Shown in pieces: positions 16,637 through 24,630 of a DNA stretch of 51,692 nucleotides. Location: assembly GCF_003434055.1 (NCBI RefSeq), contig NZ_QVEX01000026.1:1-51692 (forward strand), written 5' to 3'. The DNA comes from Enterocloster aldenensis. GTDB lineage: Bacteria; Bacillota; Clostridia; Lachnospirales; Lachnospiraceae. The notes under the pieces are model-generated. The model did not search any database. It saw only the letters and a list, made by a program, of their open reading frames with translations, and was not told the DNA's origin. Position 1 is the first letter of the stretch. Each line of letters starts with the position of its first letter. The position numbers and the translations under genes are program-made.

Positions 16637-17089
16637 TCAGGATCCGAATACTGCCAGGGCCGTCAGGTTGGCAGCCCAGTGCATCAGTACGGCCATGGGA
16701 TACTTCCGGTATCCACTGGTCTCATATCCCCATGCCAATACCATGCCTAAAATAAACGCATACGTTCCCTGCACCCAGTTTCCGTGATATAATCCAAATG
16801 CCAGGGATGACAGGACAGCGGATAACCAGAATCCCGTACACTGTCTGAGCCAGCTGTACAGGAACGCCCGGAACAGAAGTTCCTCTGCCAACGGCGCGGT
16901 AAACAGCGTTACCATTAAAAATGCGGACGGCCGCTCTGCCGCCGGTTTCATGGCAGCCTCAAAGGCAGCCAGGCTCCCTGCCGGCCACGGAACAACCCTC
17001 ACCAGCAGGTTGCCGGCAAGGGCTGCGGCCATTGTCACTCCAATACGCAGCCGCCACCCGTCCGGCAGCAGCTTCCTTCCATCCTTCAT
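16637..17089 (-). CDS. CPBP-family intramembrane glutamic protease (CAAX/ABI type)
   Basis: A 150-residue membrane protein with about four to five helices. The three family motifs appear in order: EELLFRAFL (EExxxR, near residue 70), FGLYHGNW with the first His near 97, and VLMHWAANL with the second His near the C-terminus. These residues form the active site of Abi/CaaX-like proteases. Functions in Firmicutes range from bacteriocin self-immunity to surface protein handling, and nothing here decides between them. The length is at the short end for the family. Confidence 0.85.
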   Translation of the reverse strand: MKDGRKLLPDGWRLRIGVTMAAALAGNLLVRVVPWPAGSLAAFEAAMKPAAERPSAFLMVTLFTAPLAEELLFRAFLYSWLRQCTGFWLSAVLSSLAFGLYHGNWVQGTYAFILGMVLAWGYETSGYRKYPMAVLMHWAANLTALAVFGS

Positions 17090-17173
17090 ATGTCCCTTAT
17101 CTTCCTGTTCCCATTCTGCTGACAGTATAGCATGACTGTATTGTTTTTGCCACCATATTTTACTCTCTTTTCA

Positions 17174-17202
17174 TTGCATTTTTTCCCAGTTTCACCTATA
17201 AT
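17174..17202 (+). promoter_or_regulatory. Promoter of arcC
   Basis: TTGCAT (17174-17179), 17 bases, TATAAT (17197-17202), about 45 bases before the start codon. A GCGAGG ribosome site follows. Confidence 0.7.
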
Positions 17203-17247
17203 TAACTTAATTTATATGACAATTAAGAGACAAGCGAGGTATGGATT

Positions 17248-18177
17248 ATGGCAAAAAAACGCATTGTATTGGCCATTGGCCACAAAGATTTGGGAACCAA
17301 TCTTCCGGAGCAGAAGGCTGCCGTGGCCAGGACCGCAAAGGTCATTGCGGACTTTATCCAGGAAGGCTGGCAGGTAGCCATCGTACACAGCAACGCTCCC
17401 CAGGTAGGCATGATCCACACTGCCATGAATGAATTCGGCAAACAGCATGATGGATACAGCAAGGCGCCCATGTCCGTGTGCTCGGCCATGAGCCAGGGAT
17501 ATGTGGGATACGACCTTCAGAACGGCATCCGCGCCGAACTGATTAAGCGCGGCATTTATAAACCGGTCTGCACGGTACTGACCCAGGTTACCGTGGACCC
17601 CTATGACGAGGCCTTCTATACACCGGTCAAGGTAGTTGGACGCGTCATGACAAAGGAAGAAGCAGAGGAAGAAGAAGCCAAAGGCAACCATGTTAAGGAA
17701 GTGGGAGGCGGATACCGCAGGATTGTGGCCTCCCCGCACCCGGTTGCCATTGTGGAGATTGACGCCATCAAGGCGCTGATGGACGCTGACCAGATTGTCA
17801 TTGCATGCGGCGGCGGCGGAATCCCTGTCATGGAGCAGGGCTACAACTTAAGGGGCGCCAGCGCCATCATCGAGAAGGACCTTGCAACCGGGCTTCTGGC
17901 CAAGGAGATTGACGCGGATGTGATGATGATACTCACCAGCGTTGACAATGTAACCCTTAATTACGGCACCAAGGATGAACAGCCCATAAAGCGCATGAGC
18001 ATTGACCAGGCAAAGGATTATATCAGCCAGGGCCAGTTTGAATTCGCATCCATGCTGCCAAAGATATCCGCATCCATCAGTTTCCTGGAAAGCGGAAAAG
18101 GCCGCAAGGCCATCATCACCACCCTGGACAAGGCCAAGGAAAGCCTTAAGGGGAATGCCGGAACGGTTATTGAATAG
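17248..18177 (+). CDS. arcC: Carbamate kinase
   Basis: A 309-residue amino-acid-kinase-fold enzyme that interconverts carbamoyl phosphate + ADP and carbamate + ATP. Family marks include KKRIVLAIGHKDLGTNLPEQ at the N-terminus, VHSNAPQVGMI, and IACGGGGIPV near residue 190, then KDLATGLLAKEIDADVMMILT. Length matches ArcC. ArcA and ArcB are not next to it, so it may serve another carbamoyl-phosphate-yielding route (for example purine or allantoin breakdown) or an arginine pathway encoded elsewhere. It has its own promoter and terminator. Confidence 0.95.
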   Translation: MAKKRIVLAIGHKDLGTNLPEQKAAVARTAKVIADFIQEGWQVAIVHSNAPQVGMIHTAMNEFGKQHDGYSKAPMSVCSAMSQGYVGYDLQNGIRAELIKRGIYKPVCTVLTQVTVDPYDEAFYTPVKVVGRVMTKEEAEEEEAKGNHVKEVGGGYRRIVASPHPVAIVEIDAIKALMDADQIVIACGGGGIPVMEQGYNLRGASAIIEKDLATGLLAKEIDADVMMILTSVDNVTLNYGTKDEQPIKRMSIDQAKDYISQGQFEFASMLPKISASISFLESGKGRKAIITTLDKAKESLKGNAGTVIE

Positions 18178-18188
18178 GATATATTAAG

Positions 18189-18221
18189 AGGGATTGCATC
18201 ACCTGCAATCCCCCTTTTTTA
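18189..18221 (+). terminator. Terminator of arcC (convergent with the CarD-like gene)
   Basis: GGGATTGCA and TGCAATCCC arms with a five-base loop, followed by CCTTTTTTA. It lies 12 bases after the arcC stop. Confidence 0.88.
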
Positions 18222-18749
18222 TCCTGGATTCCCTTCCCATGCCTGTTCCCCGTCCGACACCCGGGACTTAATATAATCCGCCACCTTTTCCCTGGGTATT
18301 TCAAGGGACAATGCAAGCTCTGAATACAGGTTTTCCTCAGCCGTCTTAAAATACCGCTCGTCCAGGTCCGTCATCTTCTTGCCCTGCCTGGTCCTGTCCT
18401 GCCGCCGCAGGTACAGCGCCTTGATCATGCTGACCCACACATGGCAGTCGCAGGTCTTAAGGGCTTCCTTGTACCGCTCTTCCCTCTGCTTGTCTTGCGT
18501 CACTTCCATTTCCTTCACGCCCTGGATCCTGTCAATCAGGCAAAGGGCCTCATCCCTGGTAAGGAGCGGCCTTATGACAGTCTTGTCCGAATCCACAGGC
18601 GTGACGATCTTACAGTCCTGATGATAATAAGGCCTCAGCTCATAATAAAGCTTGCCCTTTGGCCCGCCAGGCCTGTCTATCACTTTAATATCCATGACTT
18701 CACAGACTCCCCTGATTCCATAAATGATATATTGGCCTTTCTCAAACAT
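18219..18749 (-). CDS. CarD-family transcriptional regulator
   Basis: A 176-residue protein with an N-terminal CarD/TRCF RNA-polymerase-interaction Tudor-like domain (about 1-60; MFEKGQYIIYGIRGVCEVMD, YYELRPYY) and a helical C-terminal domain (about 70-165). This is the layout of CarD/CdnL proteins that bind the RNA polymerase beta subunit and tune initiation at sigmaA promoters. The central residues CDCHVWVSMIKALYLRRQDR resemble the helical DNA-contacting part. Many Lachnospiraceae carry several such paralogues; which promoters this one serves is unknown. The ribosome site is weak. Confidence 0.9.
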   Translation of the reverse strand: MFEKGQYIIYGIRGVCEVMDIKVIDRPGGPKGKLYYELRPYYHQDCKIVTPVDSDKTVIRPLLTRDEALCLIDRIQGVKEMEVTQDKQREERYKEALKTCDCHVWVSMIKALYLRRQDRTRQGKKMTDLDERYFKTAEENLYSELALSLEIPREKVADYIKSRVSDGEQAWEGNPG

Positions 18750-18921
18750 ACTTTAACGCCCGCTTCCCCGGGTCGTGTTAACACGCCCTGATTTTATAAT
18801 ACTATTTTAACATTAAAATTTTGTCGATGTCAGGTGTTTTTTGCAGAAGCCATTATTTTCGTGGATTATGTCATATATGGTCCGCTGAAGGTTTGTGCAT
18901 AATTACAACATTATCCTGTTC

Positions 18922-18969
18922 TTGACATACCTATGTAATCTATGTATAATACCTTATATACATAGATTA
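18922..18969 (+). promoter_or_regulatory. PadR promoter with 34-bp palindromic operator
   Basis: TTGACA (18922-18927), 17 bases and TATAAT (18945-18950) form a consensus promoter. A perfect inverted repeat with 13-bp arms (18936-18948 and 18957-18969, core AATCTATGTATA) and an 8-bp centre covers the -10 box and start site. The ATGT/ACAT halves fit known PadR operators, so binding here would block transcription of the two genes that follow. Confidence 0.88.
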
Positions 18970-19014
18970 TCTATGCTATTTAAATCATTTATCATCATCA
19001 AAGGAGGTCATACC

Positions 19015-19347
19015 ATGGACAAACGCTACATGGCCCTTGCCACTTCCATGCTGGTCCTTAAGCTTCTTGACCGGCAGAGCATGTACGGGTACCAGATCAT
19101 CCGGGAACTGGAGCAGCAGAGCCAGAACGTATTCAGGCTACATGAAGGCACCCTCTATCCTGTCCTTCACGCGCTGGAGCAGCAGGGCGCGGTCTCCACG
19201 TCCCGGCAGCTGGCGGACAACGGCAGAATCCGCAAATACTATGCCGTCACAGCCCACGGCCGGAAACTGTTAGTTGAAAAAGAAAAGGAATGGCGGGTCT
19301 ATGAAACCGCTGTCAACCAGGTGATGGGAGGTGTTCTTTTTGGATAA
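19015..19347 (+). CDS. PadR-family transcriptional regulator
   Basis: A 110-residue PadR winged-helix repressor. ATG 19015 is preceded by AAAGGAGG; the open frame continues upstream only through the operator. Family features are ALATSMLVLKLLDRQSMYGYQI, VFRLHEGTLYPVLHALEQQG and the C-terminal dimer helix. PadR proteins sense small molecules and typically control an adjacent membrane protein. Here the strong palindrome across its own promoter predicts autoregulation, and the next gene overlaps its stop, so the pair is one regulon unit. Confidence 0.95.
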   Translation: MDKRYMALATSMLVLKLLDRQSMYGYQIIRELEQQSQNVFRLHEGTLYPVLHALEQQGAVSTSRQLADNGRIRKYYAVTAHGRKLLVEKEKEWRVYETAVNQVMGGVLFG

Positions 19348-20839
19348 GGAACGATTCCTGGATGAAATAACCGACCAGATTTCCTACAAGCCCCTGCGCC
19401 CTTCCATCCGCCAGGAACTGAGTTCCCATATAGAGGACCGGGTTGAGGAATATGAATCCCTTGGATTGTCCGCCTCCGATGCAGCCGCCAAAGCACTGGC
19501 CTGCATGGGGGATGCTGTTGCCATTGGCACAGAGCTGAATGAAATCCACCGAATCCAGGGATCCCCGCTGCTTTCCATCGTCACCGCCCTGCTCTTCCTG
19601 ACCGGCTTTGCAGCCGCCTGTTCCGGTTTCATGGGGTGGACGCATCAGCAGGCAGCCAATGGAGCCCTATGTTATATTCCGGGGGGAATCCTCCTTGTCA
19701 TAACAGCCTTAAAAGGATATCCCCTGCTCATCCGCTGCCGCAGGGTCCTGGCCTTTGCCATCCCCTTCCTGTATCTGGTGGTCCAGGCCCATGAAATCAT
19801 TTACACACACATAAACGGCAGGTACTTCAATATAGGAAATATCACTTATTTTGCCACCATGCTGTTTGCCCCTGTGGCCCTCGTACTATTATATGGCTGC
19901 CGGCAGTACAGGAAACATGTCCTGGCCGCGTTATTTACATGTGCCGGCCTGTGGGCAATGTCAATGTATTTTTCCCTGTTGTATGAAGGTGGGACCGCTG
20001 CGCTTATTTTCATCCTGACCATGACCTGCACGGTCTGCTTCATGATTCACCGTAAGATCCTGCAGGGCAGCAAAAGAAAGCTTTATGCCGGCGTACTGGC
20101 CGGTCTGGCACTGCTCTCAAGCCCTCTTTTCCTGACAGCCCAGGGCCGCGGCAGCATACAGGCCTTCCTTTCACCCCAGTCAGCAATCAGCAGCACCTGG
20201 GATGATACATACAATGGAATCCTCATCCGCCGGCTCATTGCCAAAACCCCGCTCACCCATGGAATCGTGCTTTCCCCGGAGGAAATGATGGATTATGGGA
20301 CCGGCGCATGGTACTTTGCCTCCCGCAATCCACGAAGGATCGGTATTGACGCTACGGGAAATACCTCCAACCGGCAGTTGTTTGAGTCTTATGGGGAGTG
20401 GGAACCAGGAAGCACGCCCCGGTACATCCACTACAATGCGGAAAACGTAACCCTGCAGGATATCCTTCCACAGCACTATTACAACAATTATGTCATCGCT
20501 GTGTGTATCCTTTTGTTCGGCTGGCTGCCCGGGCTGGTCCTGATTGGGGCAATGGCCCTGTTCTACCTTCTCCTGTTCTCCTGCATCGCCAGGATACGCG
20601 GAAAACTGGCTTCCTCCCTTGCATTCTGCTGCGGTCAGTGCCTGCTTTGGCAAGGAGTCCTGTACCTCCTTGGGAATCTTGGATACCAGTATGCCTCATT
20701 CTCCAACCTGCCCCTGATTTCAGAGGGACGGATGAGCATCCTGGCCAATATGCTGTTACTGGGAATGATTGTTTCGGCCTACCGGTTTGACCGGGTGGTG
20801 GATGATGGGATCTGGGATTTAAGGAACGCGGAAGGATAG
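19340..20839 (+). CDS. Membrane protein with N-terminal HAAS/permease-prefix-like domain
   Basis: The start is probably TTG 19340, eight bases after GGGAGG and inside the end of padR; GTG 19331 is too close to that site. The 499-residue product has a soluble N-terminal helical domain (about 1-72; SIRQELSSHIEDRVEEYESLG and ASDAAAKALACMGDA) of the type found next to PadR regulators. About ten membrane helices follow, with an extracytoplasmic loop around residues 275-385. It lacks FtsX or ABC motifs. It looks like a sensor or permease-like partner of PadR in envelope stress responses; the function is inferred. Confidence 0.8.
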   Translation: MDKERFLDEITDQISYKPLRPSIRQELSSHIEDRVEEYESLGLSASDAAAKALACMGDAVAIGTELNEIHRIQGSPLLSIVTALLFLTGFAAACSGFMGWTHQQAANGALCYIPGGILLVITALKGYPLLIRCRRVLAFAIPFLYLVVQAHEIIYTHINGRYFNIGNITYFATMLFAPVALVLLYGCRQYRKHVLAALFTCAGLWAMSMYFSLLYEGGTAALIFILTMTCTVCFMIHRKILQGSKRKLYAGVLAGLALLSSPLFLTAQGRGSIQAFLSPQSAISSTWDDTYNGILIRRLIAKTPLTHGIVLSPEEMMDYGTGAWYFASRNPRRIGIDATGNTSNRQLFESYGEWEPGSTPRYIHYNAENVTLQDILPQHYYNNYVIAVCILLFGWLPGLVLIGAMALFYLLLFSCIARIRGKLASSLAFCCGQCLLWQGVLYLLGNLGYQYASFSNLPLISEGRMSILANMLLLGMIVSAYRFDRVVDDGIWDLRNAEG

Positions 20840-20860
20840 GCGCGCCGTCAGAAACAATAA

Positions 20861-20908
20861 AAACAGGGGTGGATTCCTGCATCCAAGCAAAAATCCACCC
20901 CTGCCTTT
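20861..20908. terminator. Bidirectional terminator between convergent genes
   Basis: CAGGGGTGGATT and AATCCACCCCTG arms with flanking A-run and T-run on opposite sides (AAAAACAGG left, TGCCTTTTA right). It serves the membrane-protein gene on plus and the cell-wall-binding gene on minus. Confidence 0.85.
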
Positions 20909-20974
20909 TATGTTATCATGGCTGCATCACAAAAGCAGCCATTGCGCTCCATCCGCCAAATATCCTGTCTGGTC

Positions 20975-21718
20975 TTAAATCCGCTTCCCGCTCCTGTCCA
21001 GCCGGTATCCGTCAATGGTACAATCCACACGCATCACGCCGTCATCCGGGTTCAGGTAATACCAGTCACCCTTGTATTCCTGCCATCCCGTCTTCATATA
21101 GCCATCCGTGCCGAAATAGTACCAGTTGTCATTCACCAGGGCCCAGGAAGTAAGATTCTCTCCCTGATATTCGTACTTCCAGCCCTTGCTTTCTTTTATC
21201 CACTTGCCCAGCAGGATGTTGCGGTACGCGTTCATGTCGCTCTCCGGCAATATGGAAAAATACAGGTTTGTCCTGGCATCCCCATAACGGAACTCCACTA
21301 CATAACATCGGTCCAGGGTATCATAAAGACCGCCTGCATTTTTCTCCCGTTCCACTGTCTCAGGACGCACAATGGGATAATGGGTCCCTTCCTTAAGTCC
21401 TGTAACCGTGCATTCCAGATATTTCTGGGTCTCACCGTCATAGGTGATTAAATAATAATTCATTGTCACATCATCCAGATTGATGTCGTTCTTGTCTTTT
21501 GTAACCGTGAATGTATCTTCTTCCGAAGCCCTGTAGCCAAGCACATAGGACGAGTAACCATCGTATATGGAAGTCTTCCTGCTGTTAAGATCCATATGCA
21601 TGGTCACAGGCACATCAGGCATTACGGCTGCTGCTTCTGATACAAATACAGAACCTATACTAAGGACAGCTGCAGCTACAATGGCTCCCAGCTGCCGGAC
21701 CGGTCTGATCATCCTCAT
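20975..21718 (-). CDS. Secreted cell-wall-binding-repeat protein
   Basis: ATG 21718 has GGAGG seven bases upstream; the frame opens earlier at a TTG without support. The 247-residue product begins with a signal peptide (RMIRPVRQLG, hydrophobic stretch, cleavage near SEAAAVM). The middle domain is unassigned. The C-terminal 60 residues are choline/cell-wall-binding repeats: ENLTSWALVNDNWYYFGTDG, YMKTGWQEYKGDWYYLNPD and GVMRVDC. These attach proteins to wall teichoic or other wall polymers in Firmicutes. It is probably co-transcribed with tyrS, 39 bases upstream on the same strand. Confidence 0.85.
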   Translation of the reverse strand: MRMIRPVRQLGAIVAAAVLSIGSVFVSEAAAVMPDVPVTMHMDLNSRKTSIYDGYSSYVLGYRASEEDTFTVTKDKNDINLDDVTMNYYLITYDGETQKYLECTVTGLKEGTHYPIVRPETVEREKNAGGLYDTLDRCYVVEFRYGDARTNLYFSILPESDMNAYRNILLGKWIKESKGWKYEYQGENLTSWALVNDNWYYFGTDGYMKTGWQEYKGDWYYLNPDDGVMRVDCTIDGYRLDRSGKRI

Positions 21719-21757
21719 CCGGTACCCTCCTCTCAATCTTCTGACTCCGCAGGATTA

Positions 21758-22984
21758 TTATCTGACAACAACCTTCATGAAGTTCTTCTTGCCCCGCTTA
21801 AATACCATGCCGTCTCCGGCAAACCGGTCTTTTGCAAATGCTGCCTTGATATCCTTTACCGGGCTGCCATCCACGGACACACCGCCCTGTTCCACATTCC
21901 TTCTTGCCTCGGAACGTGAAGCGCAGAGTCCGGACTTCTGAAGCACGCCCAGAATATCAATGGAGCCGTCCGCAAAATCTTCATCTGAAAGCTCAAATGT
22001 AGGCATATTGGCAGTGCTGCCGCCTGCCACGAACAGGGCCCTGGCGCCTTCCTGCGCCTTTGCAGCCTCCTCCTCGCCGTGTACCAGCTTGGTCAGCTCG
22101 AATGCAAGGATTTCCTTGGCCTGGTTAAGCTGGCTGCCTTCCCACCGGTCCATCTCGTCTATCTGTTCAATCGGAAGGAATGTCAGCATACGCATGCACT
22201 TAAGCACGTCCGCATCCGCCACGTTCCTCCAGTACTGGTAAAACTCAAACGGAGTGGTCTTGTTGGGATCCAGCCATACCGCGCCTGACTGTGTCTTGCC
22301 CATCTTCTTGCCTTCGGAGTTCAGCAGCAGGGTAATGGTCATGGCATGTGCGTCCTTGCCCAGCTTGCGGCGGATTAACTCCGTACCGCCCAGCATATTG
22401 CTCCACTGGTCATCCCCGCCAAACTGCATGTTGCAGCCATAGCGCAGAAACAGCTCATAGAAATCGTAACTCTGCATGATCATGTAGTTGAATTCCAAAA
22501 AGCTTAAGCCCTTCTCCATCCTCTGCTTATAACATTCCGCCCTCAGCATATTGTTAACAGAGAAATGAGGTCCTACTTCCCTGAGGAAATCAATGTAATT
22601 CAACCCCATCAGCCACTCGGCATTGTTGACCATCATGGCCTTGCCTTCGGAAAAATCAATAAAGCGGCTCATCTGCTTCTTAAAACAATCGCAGTTGTGC
22701 TGGATGATCTCCGGTGTCATCATGGTACGCATGTCGGAACGGCCTGAAGGGTCGCCCACCATACCTGTGCCTCCGCCAATGAGGGCAATGGGCCTATTGC
22801 CTGCCATCTGAAGGCGTTTCATCAGGCACAGTGCCATGAAATGCCCTACATGAAGACTGTCAGCCGTAGGATCGAAGCCAATATAGAAAACAGCTTTTCC
22901 TTCATTGACCATCTTCTTAATCTCTTCTTCATTCGTCACCTGGGCAATCAATCCCCTGGCAACTAATTCTTCGTAAATCTGCAT
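21758..22984 (-). CDS. tyrS: Tyrosine--tRNA ligase
   Basis: A complete 408-residue class I synthetase. It has the HIGH-type motif (LHVGHFMALC), the tyrosine pocket region FLEFNYMIMQSYDFYELF, GGDDQWSNMLGG, and the KMSKS-type loop KKMGKTQSGAVW. A C-terminal S4 RNA-binding domain begins ASRSEARRNVEQGGVSVDG. It is controlled by a T-box leader that ends about 115 bases upstream and has its own promoter. GGAGAG lies eight bases before the ATG. Confidence 0.97.
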   Translation of the reverse strand: MQIYEELVARGLIAQVTNEEEIKKMVNEGKAVFYIGFDPTADSLHVGHFMALCLMKRLQMAGNRPIALIGGGTGMVGDPSGRSDMRTMMTPEIIQHNCDCFKKQMSRFIDFSEGKAMMVNNAEWLMGLNYIDFLREVGPHFSVNNMLRAECYKQRMEKGLSFLEFNYMIMQSYDFYELFLRYGCNMQFGGDDQWSNMLGGTELIRRKLGKDAHAMTITLLLNSEGKKMGKTQSGAVWLDPNKTTPFEFYQYWRNVADADVLKCMRMLTFLPIEQIDEMDRWEGSQLNQAKEILAFELTKLVHGEEEAAKAQEGARALFVAGGSTANMPTFELSDEDFADGSIDILGVLQKSGLCASRSEARRNVEQGGVSVDGSPVKDIKAAFAKDRFAGDGMVFKRGKKNFMKVVVR

Positions 22985-23099
22985 GGTTGTTCTCTCCTCT
23001 TCCTACTCTAAATATTTTAACATATTTCCAGTTTCATGCAAGGGCTTGATTCTTACGTTTTTCTATCAGGCGGCGTCCGCGGCGCTTCCGTGATCAAAA

Positions 23100-23385
23100 A
23101 CAAAAAAGCCCCGTCCCTTTCAAAAGGACGAAGCCTGGACTCCGTGTTACCACCTGATGTTTACAGACAGCTCGCGCTGCCCGCCTCTTCGAGTACTGGA
23201 GCGCATGCTTCTCCTGAATACTCTAGCACGATAACGTGTGCAGGACCCGTCACAGCCTACTGGGCATCCGCCGTTGGGTGTGAAGCTCTAAGATGTATTC
23301 ATGACCTGCTTTCCATGCGCCTCTCATCACCCGGCTGCTTTCTGTATGCTTTTGCAGATCATTACTTGTTCCCGTCATAGCCAAT
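23100..23385 (-). promoter_or_regulatory. T-box leader (tyrosine) upstream of tyrS
   Basis: On the minus strand the leader has a Stem I region near 23385-23250 with candidate specifier TAC (Tyr, 23295-23297, in CATGAATACATC). The T-box core AGGTGGTAACACGG (23142-23155) follows, then an antiterminator/terminator pair. The terminator hairpin is GTCCTTTTGAAAGGGAC with CTT/GGGG flanks, then CTTTTTTG, at about 23101-23136. The match of specifier and downstream synthetase is consistent. Uncharged tRNA-Tyr would favour read-through into tyrS. Boundaries are approximate. Confidence 0.95.
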
Positions 23386-23401
23386 TCATGAAATTATCCC
23401 C

Positions 23402-23430
23402 ATTATAGACAGGTCCGGCTGTTTTGTCAA
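23402..23430 (-). promoter_or_regulatory. Promoter of the tyrS T-box transcript
   Basis: On the minus strand TTGACA (23425-23430), 17 bases, TATAAT (23402-23407): a perfect consensus. Transcription would start near 23395, at the 5' end of the T-box. Confidence 0.9.
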
Positions 23431-23455
23431 GCCCCTGTCTGTTTTTATCCTAAGG

Positions 23456-23489
23456 TTTCTTTCTGTTCTTCGTTTCTTTCTGTTCTTTC
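23456..23489. repeat. 17-bp tandem duplication downstream of the EamA gene
   Basis: GTTTCTTTCTGTTCTTC at 23456-23472 is followed by a near-identical copy (one mismatch) at 23473-23489 in the non-coding gap between the EamA stop and the tyrS promoter. It is AT-rich and pyrimidine-only on this strand; no function is evident. The remainder of this gap holds nothing else beyond the T-box and promoter. Confidence 0.7.
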
Positions 23490-23509
23490 TGTTTTCATCC
23501 AAAAATGGA

Positions 23510-24436
23510 TTATGGCAGCGGCCCGGCAGCCGGTCTGTGGGCAAACGTCAGGACAAACACAGCGCCCAGGATCAATGCAAACCCGGCAAAATCAGCCGGG
23601 GTAAAGGAGGTCTTAAGCCAGAACACGGAAATAATGACTGCTGATATAGGCTCCACGCTTCCCATGATGCTTCCCTTTAAAGGTCCTATCATGCTGACCC
23701 CCTGAAGGTACAGGCCAAAAGCCAGCGCTGTCCCGACCACGATTACCCCGCCGAGCGCTCCTGCCGTACCTGGGTCCCAGACAGGATGATAGGTCCACGG
23801 ACGCACGAATATCCCCATTGCAATGCCTCCTATCAGCATTCCGAATCCCAGCACCTGGTAGATGTCATACCTGAGGATCAGCCCGCCCGGTATCATGGTA
23901 TAAATCATGGCGCTGACAGCTGCCAGAAGCCCCCAGAACAGTGCCTCCCCCGTAATGTGGAAGGAGTGGATGTCCCCATGGGTGCCGATGACAAAGGTCC
24001 CCAGCAGTGAAAGGCCGATTGCCCCAAGTTCCAGTCCTTTGGGAAGTCTTTTCCCCCTGATGCACACCACCATCAGGATCAGGACCGGCGACAGGTACTG
24101 AAGCACGGTTGCAGTGCCTGCATTGGATGCCTGGATGGCCATGAAATATGTAAACTGGCAGAATGTGATGCCGAAAACAGCAAACAGCAGCAGGTGGAGT
24201 GCATCCTGTTTCCGCTTAAATATGTTCAGGTTCTGTCTGCCGTTCAACCTGAATCCAATCATGATGAGGATCAATCCAGCAAAGAAGAGGCGCACCGTGA
24301 CCAGCCACGGCGCCTGCACTTCCTTCTGTTCAAATAAAAACTGGCCGCAGCACCCGGAAAAGCCCCAGCAGGTGCCTCCCACCAATGCCATCATGGTTCC
24401 CAACGTCTGTCTGTTCTGTATCTTCATATTTCCCAT
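23510..24436 (-). CDS. EamA-family (DMT) transporter
   Basis: A 308-residue membrane protein with ten predicted helices in two EamA repeats. The first begins GTMMALVGGTCWGFSGCCGQ and the second GEALFWGLLAAVSAMIYTM. ASNAGTATVLQYLSPVLILM is a typical repeat-1 segment and SVEPISAVIISVFWL a repeat-2 one. The substrate (amino acid, purine or other metabolite export) is not predictable. ATG 24436 is one base after AGGAG; ATG 24427, ten bases after it, is an alternative start. It is a single gene reading away from aroF. Confidence 0.93.
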   Translation of the reverse strand: MGNMKIQNRQTLGTMMALVGGTCWGFSGCCGQFLFEQKEVQAPWLVTVRLFFAGLILIMIGFRLNGRQNLNIFKRKQDALHLLLFAVFGITFCQFTYFMAIQASNAGTATVLQYLSPVLILMVVCIRGKRLPKGLELGAIGLSLLGTFVIGTHGDIHSFHITGEALFWGLLAAVSAMIYTMIPGGLILRYDIYQVLGFGMLIGGIAMGIFVRPWTYHPVWDPGTAGALGGVIVVGTALAFGLYLQGVSMIGPLKGSIMGSVEPISAVIISVFWLKTSFTPADFAGFALILGAVFVLTFAHRPAAGPLP

Positions 24437-24507
24437 ACTCCTATCCTGTCATGCTCTATTTATACTTATAAATCCCCATATTGTCAACATTTTCATGGTA
24501 TTAACCC

Positions 24508-24536
24508 TTTACGAATCCCGGTTTCTATACTATAAT
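24508..24536 (+). promoter_or_regulatory. Promoter of the DAHP synthase gene
   Basis: TTTACG (24508-24513), 17 bases, TATAAT (24531-24536), about 95 bases before the start codon. The leader has no clear attenuator or riboswitch. Confidence 0.65.
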
Positions 24537-24630
24537 GAAGCATTGGAATACATCCGTGCACCCGGATCAGGCGGATATGCAGCGCCAGACTTTACCGGGC
24601 GCGGTATTTATACATGGGAGGACATAAGAT

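Noticed and set aside
17248..18177. Arginine deiminase operon
   Set aside because: Only carbamate kinase is present; its neighbours are a CPBP protease and a CarD-like regulator, with terminators between.
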